Below are positions 1-12,690 of a stretch of DNA of 64,000 nt, one piece after another. The stretch lies in the NCBI GenBank assembly GCA_030562195.1, contig CM060200.1, positions 21,305,023 through 21,369,022 on the forward strand, given 5' to 3'. How positions within the stretch are numbered: the stretch's first letter is position 1; every line of letters begins with the position of its first letter. Below the pieces are notes generated by a model. It did no database searches. It saw nothing but the letters and a program-made list of their open reading frames with translations, and was not told the DNA's origin. A program made the translations under genes and the position numbers. This stretch comes from Nipponacmea schrenckii (Eukaryota > Mollusca > Gastropoda > Lottiidae).

Positions 1-35
1 TTTCTTTCAATGGCATTTAGTAACTGGGTAATAAT

Positions 36-376
36 TAACTCAACACAATTATATGGATAACAATTAGGCCTACTTTTATAAATAACTTGCGACGTTTCGA
101 CGAAGGTACTTCCGTCTTTATCAAGCAATGATACAAATAAACCAGAGTAAGGGGAATATATCGGGCGAGGGGATTAACAACAAAGGCATAAGAGGGTTAA
201 TCATGGTTGGTACTAATTACCCTCTTTTGCCTTTGTTGTTAATCCCCTCGCCCTATACATTCCCCTTACTCTGGTTTATTTGTATCATTGCTTGATAAAG
301 ACGGAAGTACCTTCGTCGAAACGTCGCAAGTTATTTATTAAAGTAATTGTTACTCATATAATTGTGTTGAGTTAGT
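36..376. mobile_element. Foldback (long inverted-repeat) element
   Basis: Two arms of roughly 165 bp are near-perfect reverse complements. The left arm runs from about 36 to 202 and the right from about 214 to 376, with an unpaired centre of about a dozen bases. The outer part of each arm contains ACTCAACACAATTATAT or its complement, and the inner part AACAACAAAGGC or its complement. No ORF lies inside. It sits in an intron of the SDR gene that follows. It is best read as a non-autonomous foldback element or large MITE; target-site duplications were not resolved. Confidence 0.85.
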
Positions 377-424
377 TTAAATTGTTATCGTCCATAAAAT
401 TTGTAGAAATAACTCTTATTTCAG

Positions 425-1930
425 ACGGCATTCGTAAGAGGAACTAATCTAGCCATAGAACACATGGATAAGTTAAAGGGTGGTAAAGGTGGACTAATTG
501 TCAATACTGCCTCGGTCGCCGGTAATTATTTGAGCCTGTAATGAAACCTCTACATGAGTGTATATAATTGCTATGTTAGAAGGGGAAGGTTGTGTTTTAT
601 AATAAATAACTGAAGTTTTAAAAAGCGTATTGAAACTGATATAGTTAAAAGGAATACTGCGTCGTAGCATAAAAATAAAATTTTAGTTCTCAAAATCAAT
701 TATGAAGCGTTTTTCAATAATCAAATGCATTTTTATGGATAATTACTTCGTTTTAGTGATATTTATTTTTTTTTAATGTTACTTATGGCATCAGGTATAT
801 TTACTGATGAATGGAGCTCTTATTGGCAAAAGTTTAAAATTTTCAAATTTTATGTTCATTCTAAGACCTATTATCCGTTTAAGGATGCAAGTCCAAATTT
901 TCCATAGATTAAAATTGTTTTCCCCAGTGATATACAGATACTTTCTGTCAACACCCTTTACTATAGTCTAAGAAAATGTTTATCATACTAATCGTGTATA
1001 TTACGTATCCTCCTCCGTATATTAGGTTTGGGTCCAGGATTTTGGTTTCCAGTGTATTCCGGAACTAAAAGTGCTGTTATAGGATTTACAACTAGCTGGG
1101 CGGTACGTAACACAATAGCGATATTATTATACCCTCCATACTATATAAGGTTAAATGTTCAAAGGCATTTCGGGGCTTTCAAAAGTATTATACCATAATC
1201 TCATAATCGTTTCAAATATTCCTTAACCTGAAAATTTATTAAATCTATCTCTACTTGTTTCTGGCTTTTCTGAATATTGTGAAAATTGTGGATGCACAGA
1301 TGATTTCTTTCCACAGTAATATGCAAACACGAGATAAAATTAACTCCGCTGAACAATTCCCAATTCTTACTGACCGAACGGATGGTTCATCTTTATTACC
1401 TTCAGCAACTTTCTTGCCTGTGTTCATAAACTGTTATTCTATTGTAGGCTAATCCGCATGTAGAAGCTATGGGAATAAATTTTGCTTGTTTGTGTCCATC
1501 AGCAGCCGACACGAATTTAATAAACTGTGAAGATCATATGGGTATCATGATTCCTCATTTAAAAAAGGTCTTTAAGGAAACACTAAAGATAGCTCCGTAA
1601 GTTGTAATATAAACTACGTTATGGTGTAACCATTAAGAGGTACACTATTTCATAGGATGTTCAAAATTTTAGAGTTTTTAAACATGCCCGAAATTAGTCA
1701 TTGCTCCTCAATGTAGAAATATATGAAATAACAGAAGATAAAAAGATCAGAGTTTGTAAGTTGATAAAATTTTGAATTTCAGAGTCAGTAAAATTGTAGA
1801 AGGTTGTATGACACTTGTAGAAAGAGATGACAATAATGGTGCCTTGCTTGTTGTTGGTGAAAAGGAGGGAATTCAATTTGTTGACAGGTACCATCAAATA
1901 ACATTATCTCCAAAAGAGAATGCAGAGTAA
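425..1930 (+). CDS. 15-hydroxyprostaglandin dehydrogenase-like short-chain dehydrogenase, C-terminal part
   Basis: Four exons at 425-521, 1026-1102, 1448-1596 and 1783-1930 join in phase through GT/AG splice sites and end at TAA. They encode about 157 residues, the C-terminal half of an SDR; the Rossmann NAD-binding half lies left of the window. Exon 1 has the GGKGG-x-IVNTAS segment with the catalytic Ser, and exon 2 the YSGTK active site (YxxxK). The later CPSAADTNL stretch matches the place where 15-PGDH has its substrate-side CPGFVxT motif. By family, the enzyme would use NAD+ to oxidise an alcohol such as a hydroxyeicosanoid in the cytosol; substrate specificity is inferred. A candidate ATTAAA polyadenylation signal lies about 55 bp after the stop. 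Confidence 0.82.
640..882 (+). repeat. Dispersed MITE-like repeat, copy 1
   Basis: The stretch shares long blocks with 27438-27690, including ATTTACTGATGAATGGAGCT and a right end reading ATGTTCATTCTAAGACCTAT. Both loci also share the block AAAATTTTAGTTCTCAA. The left terminal repeat is degenerate here but clear in the second copy. It is intronic in the SDR gene. Confidence 0.7.
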
Positions 1931-2410
1931 ACTGCCAAAGAGGCATCAGCAAAGACAGAATCATGATTGTTAAAGGCAATTAATATTAAAATGTAAAACT
2001 TAAACAGAAAGTTCTGTTTTTTAAGACATCAAATCAAGAATACAACCAAAGCTAGAAAGACAGGGAAGTATGGTATTGTGAATTTTGCACATGGGAACTC
2101 GAATAAAAATGGACAACATTCTACAAACACAGTTTATTATGTTGAACTATATATTAATGTATATATTATAATACTAAGAGGTCATGGTTTGGCAGTAAGA
2201 TTTTTAACAGATCTGTATATCTAACAACAAAAACACAACAAACTTAATCACAACAAAACTCTCAATCAATTTAATTCTATTAATCTAATTATAACGACAC
2301 ATAAAACCTTTTTTGTATCAATTGAAGTTTCATTAAAAATGAAATATTTTGCGATAAGCAGTATTTATCTGAGATTTCTAAGTAAAACCATGGACAGTCC
2401 AATTATATAA

Positions 2411-2993
2411 GATAGCTTGCCAGGCAAGGTAACATACGCCCACTTCAACAGAATATTCCATGTTTTTTTCATTTAATCAAGGGCAATAACTCATAAACCG
2501 ACATTTGGAATAGCACCATTTTTTAACTTATTATTAAGATATTATTAAGATGAATACACATACCAAGTTTCATTCAAATCGGATAAAAACTACAGCTTCT
2601 ATTGCGTACACAAGTAAATTTTAACGTTTTTTCATAACTCATAAACCGACATCTGGAATCGTGCCATTTTCGAACTTGTCCGAGATATTTTCAAGATAAA
2701 TACACATACCAAGTTTCATTCAAATCGGATAAAAACTACAGCTTCTATTGCGTACACAAGTAAATTTTAACGTTTTTTCATTTAATCAAGTGCAATAACT
2801 CATAAACCGACATCTGGAATCGTGCCATTTTCGAACTTGTCCAAGATATTAACAAGATGAATGCACATACCAAGTTTCATTCAAATCGGATAAAAACTCT
2901 GGCCTGTATCGCGTACACAAGTAATTGTTGACGGACGGACGGACGGACGGACGGACAGACAGGGGTGATGACATTTTCATGTGGGCGTATAAA
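2411..2993 (+). mobile_element. Pearl-like non-autonomous element, copy 1
   Basis: The element begins GATAGCTTGCCAGGCAAGGT followed by ACATACGCCCAC, and ends GTGGGCGTATAA, so its ends carry short inverted repeats (ATACGCCCAC/GTGGGCGTAT). Inside are three degenerate tandem repeats of about 146-160 bp, each with CATACCAAGTTTCATTCAAA. Next comes an (ACGG)n microsatellite at about 2932-2957. Core repeats near 160 bp plus an ACGG tract are the hallmark described for the bivalve pearl elements, later linked to Helitron-type elements; the assignment is from memory of that architecture. Two further copies lie in this window in the same orientation. Confidence 0.8.
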
Positions 2994-3129
2994 AATTGTT
3001 AAAACCCATAGTTGTATTTTGACAAAATAAGTATAATGATAAACAGTATATTGATAGAATTTCAATAGATTGAATAATAATTTCCTGAATATCTTCAAGT
3101 ATTATTAATGCAAGATGCTATGTATTGTA

Positions 3130-3345
3130 AGAATGTTAATAGGGATTGTAAGGATGTTTTCTTATATTTTATGTGTATCTGGGGAAAATGATACCATCAA
3201 TTCGTATCCTTCCAATTTTCAAACATACATCATTCTGTGGTTCCTGCAATTTCTCTTAAATAACTGTTTGATGAGGCTTTTGCAATTAGCCATCATCAAA
3301 TACTTAGCTTTTGTGTAGTTACAGGAACCACAGAATGGTGCAAAT
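3130..3345. repeat. Dispersed repeat with internal inverted repeat
   Basis: CATTCTGTGGTTCCTG near 3231 is repeated in inverse as CAGGAACCACAGAATG near 3322, forming a hairpin of about 100 bp. The left part (AGGGATTGTAAGGATG, TTTTATGTGTATC) recurs with changes at 31190-31290, so this is a dispersed family. Confidence 0.6.
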
Positions 3346-5824
3346 TGATGCTATCAGTGGTTCAAATACACGACAATTCTCTTAGAAAACTCTTTGCAAC
3401 CCATTTAAAGCAGCAGTTTTGTATGTTAAAGAGTCATCATAAAGACCCAATATGTACAACTGCAACATTAATAGGGCACATTTCCTTATGATATAATGCT
3501 CAAATAAAGTTACATGTTTTTATTAATATGATCGAAACTATGTTCTGCACTGATGAATATAGATATAATAACAAATGCATATCAACAAACAAGAAATTCA
3601 AAACTTAACAATAGGATAACAAAAGAAAACATAAAATATAAAGAATCTTAATATCAAATTGAAAATTGATTTTGATTAAATAAATTAGGGTTAAGACAAA
3701 GTTGGTTTTTGATGATATTGGAGCCCAGAATTCATTTATACCAAAAAAAGACCATTCACAATTTTGTTAATTTGTTTTTCACTTTTCACTGAATTATGAA
3801 ACATACCAAACATTTTAAAGTTGTGCTAATAATTTTGATAATAAGTGCATATCAAATTGCATAAAGCCAATTGATGATTTTGAAAAATTTATGATAGAGA
3901 ATTGATTGTTTACTATTGACTTAACATTGTAAATGTTACAATAGAAGCTAATTTCTGTGCTGACTTATGTCAAGAACAGAGTATGGATGTTTTTAAAGTA
4001 GGGTTGGAACAACTTTTGCAGTGAAACTTTTTTAGATCAAAATATAAATCAGATTAATCTACTGCAGCATTAACCATGTTACACTATCATGATAACAAAA
4101 TTTGTATTTAAATTTTTGGCAAATAAATTACTTCTATACTTAAGACTGAGGAGTAAAAGGAAAGATAAATATCTAGAAATATTAATAAAAATATATCAAA
4201 TATATAGCAAATCTAAATATCACAAGATACCGGTAGGGTTTGTTTGAAAATATATAAAAGCTTTACTGATAAAAAATAATGACTAGAAATGGAAGGACTA
4301 TATTTAATAATGCAGTATATTTTTTATAGATCAGAAATTGGTATGTTATGGTCAAATTTGTACCCAGTTTGTTACAAAACGGTCTAGAAATGACTTATGT
4401 TACACAAGTTACGGTATAGTCTACAAATTGAACACTTATTGGGAAGGCTAATCTATAATGCTATTATATATAATATTACATATTTTAAAACAGTTTACAA
4501 TAAATACTGACTATATGGGAAGGCATAAGGGACAGCATCCACTTAATATCATGTCAACATATGTATACTAGAAACTTGAAACAGGTACTAAGAAAATGGA
4601 AGGGACAACAACACATTACAATATATTGCATATAACACACATGATACATACAATCTAAATACTATATCACATTATCTATAATCAAGTTGCAATTTGGATC
4701 AAGTTATACTATTATGTGGAATGAGATTCATAGTTCAATAAGATTTTAGACTACAAAGTTGAATCCTCATCTTCGATTTGGAATGTATTCAAGATCCAAG
4801 AGAGCATAAGCAAAACCTTGAATGAATGATTACTTTTTTTTTTTTAAATGAATTTAATAATAAATAACCTAGCATATAAAGGGCAGTATGCAAAATTTTC
4901 ATAATCAAATTTTTTTTTAAAAATTGTAAATTATTTCTGAATATTTCTACAGTATGCTATTTATGTCCATGTACAAAAAAAACGTCAATTAAAAATGGAA
5001 CACACTAAGTATTGATTAATCAGTTTGATCTACGTTTGTATTTTGACTTTAAAATTTGTTAATATGTTAGTGCAAATCTTCAGAATACATAGGAGACATA
5101 TTTTATTTAAAACCATAGAGTTGTTTGAATAAAAAAAAATATGTGTTGAAAGGTTACGTAAAGTTTTCATAAATTTGAGCAAAAAATGACCCTTTAAATG
5201 AAGTTACTTCAGTGCGGCTCAAAAGTACTCTTATTGGATTGGCGAGTTTAAAAATAGTTGAGCAACTAGCAATCTGTTATAAAATAAATGGTTAGAAAAA
5301 GGACAAAAGCTGTCTTTGGAAGTCTTCAAATCGTTGTAAGATATATTTTGAATTCAAATGTCCACATGATGTAAAATTGTCTAAAGTAATGGGTGATAAT
5401 TTCTAGAGATCATTCAATAAAAAACAAATTGAATAATGTTTTACAATAATTTCAGTATGATAAAAATGAAAATAGATTTTGATTTATCAATGTCAAAATA
5501 TTTGCGTGTACATTATTGATTTTTGTATCAAATGCCTATCATTATTAAGTTTAGATACATACCATGTTTGATAACACTTGTCACTTTACTATTTTTTACA
5601 TTTTTACAGTACAGTTAGTGCAAATCAATGAAATCCCTATTATATTATGAAAATGATCATAAGCTAAACATTGTTTTTTACTTCCAAAATGTACCAATCA
5701 TAATCATTCTTGGGAAATATTCTTAAATACAATCATTATGGCATCATGAATGACGACTTTGTTTTGAACACAGATAAAATTACATTTTGATATTATTTCT
5801 TTAAAAAAAACACCCTCACCTAAT

Positions 5825-7095
5825 AATAATGTAGAATACTGGTCTAAGTAATTTGTTGGTGTAGAATACTGGTTTATAATCTTGTAATTTGTTGGTGTAG
5901 AATACTGATCCAAAAACAAGTAATTTGTTGGTGTAGAATACTGGTCTAAAAACAAGTAATTTGTTGGTGTAGAATACTGGTTTATAATCTTGTAATTTGT
6001 TGATGTAGAATATTGGTTTTTAGTACTGTGCATTGTTGATGTAAAGTTCTATATTCATGTTGATGTAGAATACTGGTCTTTATTCTTGTAACTTGTTGAT
6101 GTACGAATGTATATTGTACTAATTTGTTGATGTAAAGTTCTATATTCTAGCAATTTGTTGAGATACAATGTATATTGTACTAATTTGTTGATGTAAAAGT
6201 CTATAACTAGTAATATGTTGATGTAGAATATTGGTCTATATTCTAGTAATTTGTCGATGTAAAAGTCTATAAACTAGTAATATGTTGCTGTAGGATACTG
6301 GTCTAAAAACTAATAAGATGTCGATGTAGAATATCGGTCTACAATCTAGTAATATGTTGATGTAGAATACTAGTCTATATTCTAGTAATTAATAAAGTAT
6401 GACGATGTAGAAAATTGGTCTATAATCTAGTAATATGTTGATGTAGAATACTAGTCTATATTCTAGTAATTTGTTGATGTAGAATACTGGTCTATAATCT
6501 AGTAATATGTTGATTTAGAATACTGACCTATAAACTAGGAATATGTTGATGTAGATTACAGGATATAATCTAGTAATATGTTGATTTAGAATATTGGTCT
6601 ATAATCTAGTAATATGTTGATGTAGAATATTGGTCCATAAACTAGTAATATGTTGATGTAGAATATTGGTCTATATTCTAGTAATATGTTGATGTAGAAT
6701 ACTGGTCTATAATCTAGTAATATGTTGATGTAGAATACTGGTCCATAAACTAGTAATATGTTGATATAGAATATTGGCCTATAAACTAGTAATATGTTGA
6801 TGTAGAATACTGGTCTATAATCTAGTAATATGTTGATGTAGAATACTGGTCCATAAACTAGTAATATGTTGATATAGAATATTGGCCTATAAACTAGTAA
6901 TATGTTGATGTAGAATACTGGTCTATAAACAAGTAATTTGTTGGTGTAGAATACTGGTCTATAATCTAGTAATATGTTGATGTAGAATATTGGTCTATAT
7001 TCTAGTAATTTGTTGGTGTAGAATACTGGTCTATAATCTAGTAATATGTTGATGTAGAATATTGGTCTATATTCTAGTAATTTGTTGATGTAGAG
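5825..7095. repeat. 36-bp minisatellite (about 33 units)
   Basis: The unit is 36 bp and starts GATGTAGAATACTGGTCTAT; it is almost perfectly phased from 6583 to 7087 (14 units). Below 6583 units are more diverged and variable in length. Higher-order structure is visible: the three-unit block at 6691-6798 is repeated at 6799-6906, and a 72-bp dimer at 6943-7014 is repeated at 7015-7086. Because 36 is a multiple of three, two of the three minus-strand frames stay open within a unit. The upper end of the array overlaps the last exon of the minus-strand ARRDC gene. Confidence 0.93.
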
Positions 7096-10000
7096 GGTAG
7101 GACTGTATCTCAGAATATGATGGTAAACTGTCTTGTTTATAAAGCTTTGAAGATGAAGGTTTATTTATACACTCATCATAACTTGGTGGAGCTGAAATAT
7201 TTAACTTATTTATTAGATGTGGAGATATCTAGTGACATAAACCAGTAACTTGATAATAAAGTATAACATTATCTATTATCTAAATTTAAAGCAAAATCCC
7301 AAGCTACAAGAGGCTTATATCAGTATAGTCTTGAAGAAACAAAACTGAATAGACCTTTTTCACACCTTGATTTAGAGACATTGAATGTGAAGTTCATAAT
7401 GCAAATTAGTTCATCCATTGAAAAAATGTCATATTAATAAGTATCCAATGTGACACCTGATCACCAGAGCTGATGAGAATGAAGGAGAAGGCATTCAAGA
7501 AGTCAAGATACTGATTTTATGCAGTGACACAACATAACCTATTAGCCTTGTGAATTGACTTACCTATAAGTGGAGTTTGTTGTGTAGATTCATCATTTGG
7601 TAGCATTATAGATGAGCTTGCTATCATATTTAAAGGGACTGTACCAAGAATAATTTTTTCTTTAAATTTAATATCATCACAATCACAACCATCTGTTTGT
7701 ATGTGGAACTGCAAAATAATAAATCTTGGAATGAATAATGTACAGTACAAAAAATGTTGACATAAACAACATTGAAGACAAACTAAATGTGAAACTTGGA
7801 CATTCCTTTTGTAATTTTTAAATCAAGAAATTTACTGAAACTCACTCAGATATGTAAAAAAACATTACTCTTGAAAACCCTCCTAGGGGTTATTTTATAA
7901 GTCAATCATTGAAATGGATTTAAAATCTAGTTCAGTTATCCAATCAGATTACTGCATTTCTTGAAAATCTGGATTTTATGAACATTCTTCTGGAGTATAA
8001 GGCTTCTATTGTATAATTGACGTGTATTTTTGATTTTCAGTTACTGTAAGGCTACAAATTATTGCGCGATAGAAATTAATGCGTTAAATGCGACCTATCT
8101 GCGATCACATTAATTTGTATCCACATTTTTAAATACATATTCCGAAGTGAATTTTATGGAGTTCAAATATGGCTGACCGGGTGGGATTAAGTAATTAATC
8201 TAAATTTGAAGCTGATTAGTAATCAAAGACGTTAAAAAACAAAAGATTTTTACAAATGACTATTTAAGATAAAATCTTGATCATTGTTCATGTCTTCATT
8301 CATTAATCACTTTACAATTTTGATGATATTAAAAAATGCGACACCTATCGCGGATCGCATTAATTTGTACTCGCATTTTAGTCTCTATACCCCATGCCGC
8401 ATTAATTTGTTGACACATTAATTTCTAGCCTTACAGTAATCGGTATATTACCTGTATTGTATAATCAACACCTATTATAGTTGATGCACCAAGATTAGTA
8501 GGTTGTGTTTCAGGAGGTATAAGTATAGGATCATTCCAGATATCACTGCCACCAGGTTTAATACTCTCATGTGTACATTCTGCTATAATTACTTTACATT
8601 TAATACTACTATTCTCAGCTTTAAATGTGGTTTTCTGAGGGAAAAAAGTGACATAGTACAGACACAAGATATACTATCTTAGAGGCAATCGCAGATCAAA
8701 TTCCATATTCCTGAACATGATTGACTTTGTTCTCAGTTTTCTATTACAAATTTTGTCATAAGTCTGATGCAGTGTTCTTTCATTGAACTTTCATTTAGTT
8801 ACTTGGAAACCAACAACTTTACCTTTGACATCTTTACAGCATCGAGCTATTACAACCTTATACCATGACTTCAATAGCCAACTTTAAGTTCCATAATGCA
8901 AGAAGCCAGCTATTTGCAGTCAGAGCATAAGACACTGTTTTTAATAGCTTGAATTGTGAAGACAGACATTTGATAAATAAATACAGAATTAGCACATGTA
9001 GTCATGTCAGTAGTGCTGGTTAGCATGATAGTATCAATATTTACCATAATCAAATAGGCAGTAGCAGTGACATAGTTAGTAGAATTATTACTAATTTCAG
9101 CCATTATAAATATTGGTCCACTTATAACAAAGCCACGATGGTCTAACCGAAACACTACATTATATGATCCACATTTACAACACCAACAACATACTGATTT
9201 CTCCTCACTTCTTATAACTACTTCCTAGATAATAATACACATTTTTCATTATACATAAATAACACACATACATATAATTCACTTTACATCAAATAATATA
9301 CATACATATGATTCATAATACATGATATATTATACATACATATGATCATTATATCAATTATGCAAACATATGATTCATTATACATAATATAGTGTACATA
9401 TTTATAATTAAATAAATATAATATATTACACATTCATATCATTCATTATACATAATTTAAAATGTACATACATATTATTCAGTATGCTTCATATAAAATT
9501 TACATACATATTTTTCCATACACATTATATTATTCATTCTCATTATTCATTATGCATAATATAAAACTTACTGATATAATGGTAGTTAAAATATCAAGGC
9601 ATGGTCATATCATTATATAATACCATTTTAAATTATGAGTTCAGGAAAAATTACATTGAAATAACACTATGAAAGTGCAGAATGTTAGTCACAAGGTCAT
9701 TGGAATATTCACCCATTTGAGTAATTCCTATTGTTTAAAAGTGTACCTCAACTTCAGCTATTTCTTTCATGGTCTTGAAATTCAAGACTTGAATTCTTAA
9801 TTTAATATTGATTTTTCATAAATAATCCAAATTTTGCCTATGATAATAGTCATTAATATACTATAAATCAATCGATATATCCCTGTAGATATTTTGAGTT
9901 CTGTTATAATGCTAACATTCTGTAATAGGTTATGTTTAGCTTGATACACAGGAATTAAGTAGAATGAATAGTCAAATATCTATAGCATCTTTACAACACA

Positions 10001-11700
10001 ATAAGTGTTATGCTTACAAGATACTATAAAAAAAAACTTTGACATACCTGAGCATGTGGTGCTTCATTTAAATCTATCACACCATTCACTGAAAAATGTG
10101 ATTCTTCTGAGCTAATATCTTGTTTCCAGTTTCTACGGTAAATCTTGGCTTTGGCCCAATATCTAACATGACCATATTTCCCTTCAAATGATGAAGGAAT
10201 TTCTAAAGGCAGTATGTAATTTTCTGTAAATGCGTATTCTCCAGCAGATAGTATATGTTCCCTCTCTGATCCACCTTCTGGATAATAAAAAAAAACATTT
10301 CTGTTATAAACTTTTCACTTTATCAACATTTCTAAATCTTATTTTACCATGGGCCTCTTATATGCATAACATTGCAAATCAAGTTTGGAGGTCAGAGTAT
10401 ATCTACTGTTGAGCAAATCTACATCTTTTGATTTGGTGTATAAAACTTTAGAGTATCGTTTATTTCATCAGTTTATGTGATTCAATAAATAAATCCTGAT
10501 CATTTTTATCATATCATGATAATGTTATGTCAGTCAAAATCACAAGGGGTTATGATTGACAGTTGTTCTCAAGCCTAATATTATGACAGGAATCAATTGT
10601 ATTACAGACGAAAATCAAACTGTAATATAAAAACACAAATCCTGGATAAAAATAATAAATCGAAGGAAAACCTTCTCTATAACTAGTATGGCATTTTCCT
10701 TAATACCAAGATTTTGGATTCAGTAAAGCTTTGTAAAGAATCAACATCAAGAACAGAACAAGTTTAAACTATAATTTTGAGACAAAAATAAATTGTTTTT
10801 TCAATTGACAGTAATTAAACATTTTTCAGAAACATACCTTCTCCCCAAACAACCTTTCTCTCAGTTATAAAATTATCTTCCCCTTCATACCGTTTACTTT
10901 CCCCTGATCTTTTATCACCCCATAAAACATAGCATTGACCACATATCTTTAGATGAATACCTTAAAAAAATACATTAATCTCCAATAATTCATATAATTT
11001 TACAGTTTGAGTTTATGTTAGGGCATATATCCTTAATGCCTCTCAGTTGTAAGCAAACATCTTTAAACAACCGTTCTGAATTTGTCTCAAAATGCAGACA
11101 TGAGAATAAACTTCATTTGGGATACAGGTTTGAAGAAGGTCAGTTGTTTGAGATTGCATAGCTTGAAACTCTGAGGTTATATTTTAATATTTCTATATAC
11201 TGTATTAGGATATAAGTTGTCTTTGTAAGGGTCTAACCAGTTGATAGCCCAAATTTTGCTTTACTGAAATTAAAATATCATGCTGTCACTTGTTATAACT
11301 ATTACCATTCTGACCAATAGTTATAATTGTTATGAAATAAATAATATGTACTAAATGAATGTTTATGATCTTATACTTTATATTATAAATCTAAGCCATT
11401 TTTGAAACAGACTATAGCTCTTAATCCGGTATTAAAAACGGATTAGCATGGTTCACTGATTTATATCCTTAAACAATAGGGTAATCAATTGCGGGGATTG
11501 TAGGTATACATAATAGTTATTGTCAATATTGTGATACTAATAGGGAAAGTTCAGTAAAACTTACCTCTTACTTTCAAGGGTTCCAGCACCTTCAAATGAA
11601 CAGTGAGTGAAATTTCATCCCCAGGATTAAATACATTCTGATCATTATTTATAGTTACTAGAAAATAAGAGATTTTAGCTCTTGTGTTTGGACTTCTCAT
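6586..11700 (-). CDS. Arrestin domain-containing protein (alpha-arrestin/ARRDC family), tail entering minisatellite
   Basis: Exons in transcript order are 11700-11565, 10960-10838, 10277-10048, 9224-9045, 8634-8452, 7708-7564 and 7190-6586. They are in phase and would give 533 residues. The N-terminal arrestin domain includes the NDQNVFNPGDE strand and EIPSSFEGKYGHVRYW. The C-terminal arrestin domain includes CCWCCKCG, SDIWNDPILIPP and KEKIILGTVPL. The last exon has PPSY, a PPxY-type site that in this family binds WW domains of NEDD4 ubiquitin ligases, consistent with a cargo-trafficking adaptor. The order of exons and two 183/180-bp exons parallel the plus-strand ARRDC gene at 50.7 kb. After PPSYDEC the spliced frame runs through about 13 minisatellite units to TAA at 6586. 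A minus-one slip near 7142 would instead give a family-like tail with LPSYSEIQSYP and a stop at 7067, so the true C-terminus is uncertain. Core gene certain, tail not. Confidence 0.85.
8041..8439. mobile_element. MITE with terminal inverted repeats in ARRDC intron
   Basis: The left end TTACTGTAAGGCTACAAATT and the right end, whose complement is TTACTGTAAGGCTAGAAATT, form terminal inverted repeats around about 400 bp with no ORF. Internal motifs such as ATTAATTTGT also recur near both ends. The element lies in the last long intron of the minus-strand arrestin gene. The target-site duplication could not be defined. Confidence 0.75.
9238..9560. repeat. AT-rich degenerate tandem repeat
   Basis: Variants of ACATACATATGATTCATTAT recur every 30-45 bp. 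The units are diverged and irregular. The stretch is intronic in the minus-strand arrestin gene. Confidence 0.6.
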
Positions 11701-12690
11701 GTTAATTTTTAAACAAGGCTGTCAATTTGTAGTAAAATCTTCCACATCATACAATACATGGCAGATACATGTCTTTTGAACCCATACATTCCTCTAGAAA
11801 TATAAAGACAGTGAAAAGATTATAATCTAAAGCCCAACATTAAGAAACAAGTTGTTATTCAAATTGATCTGAAGTATAAGAAGTATAATTGTGATACAGA
11901 CAAACAATGGGAAGATGAATATTTTATTGTTCAGTCAACCATAAGAATTCCGTTCAAAATTGCATGCCCTGTCAAGAGTTCCAGTATCACAAAAAATTAA
12001 CATGAAGTTACAGTAATGCCAAACGATAATTTACAATCAAAAAATGCTGGAATGCCGTGAAATATGTATTTCAAAGTAAGGCTGTTGTTGAATAGAATGC
12101 AACTGCTTTTAGGCCTAGCATTAGCTGATTAAAAAGGTCCAATAAAATTTTGTTTGTAGGATGCCTATAGGCCTAGGCCTACATGACCAGAGCGCAGCTC
12201 TCCACAATTGCATGTAATGCAACACACCCATGTTATAATATGGTTTCATGGGGTTCTAAACCAAATTAACTTTCAAGCCATCTGTTTCGGTAATCTTATA
12301 TGATATATACGTATTGGGCATAGTTGTAGGCCTATGGCTACTGTGTAGGCTAATTAATTGTCGTCAATGATAGAATAGTGGAGCGAATTTCACAAACATT
12401 CAGACTTATGTGTTTCTTTTTTATCCATACCTGAAGAAATAAAATCTTCTTTCTGCTTAATTAGCAATCACAGCAGCTTTGTTCTTGGTTTATTACTGAT
12501 TTAATCAATCAATATCGTGATTGATGGAAAACAGAATTTCGTTTGTTAATTGGAGTTGTCTACCCTTGCAAAATACGGTGTAGAATGCGTTATTGAACAA
12601 TATAAAAAGTCCTTATACTGAATTTCATGCTCTAGCAGCTGAGTTAGCTTTTCAGATAAAGGTCTGGTTTTTGGTTACCATCTATTCAGT

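Larger units (their letters stand above)
1931..6585. other. Intergenic region between SDR gene and ARRDC gene
   Basis: This stretch holds the short SDR 3' UTR, one pearl-like element (2411-2993), a dispersed inverted-repeat fragment (3130-3345), and then about 2.4 kb of AT-rich sequence (3400-5800) in which I see no coding exon. The lower half of the 36-bp minisatellite begins at about 5825. It may include the 3' UTR of the minus-strand arrestin gene. Confidence 0.6.

Noticed and set aside
5704..6033. Minus-strand ORF of 109 codons with NQYSTPTNY repeats
   Set aside because: It is a different frame of the 36-bp minisatellite, not continuous with the ARRDC splice phase, and has no flanking coding signature.
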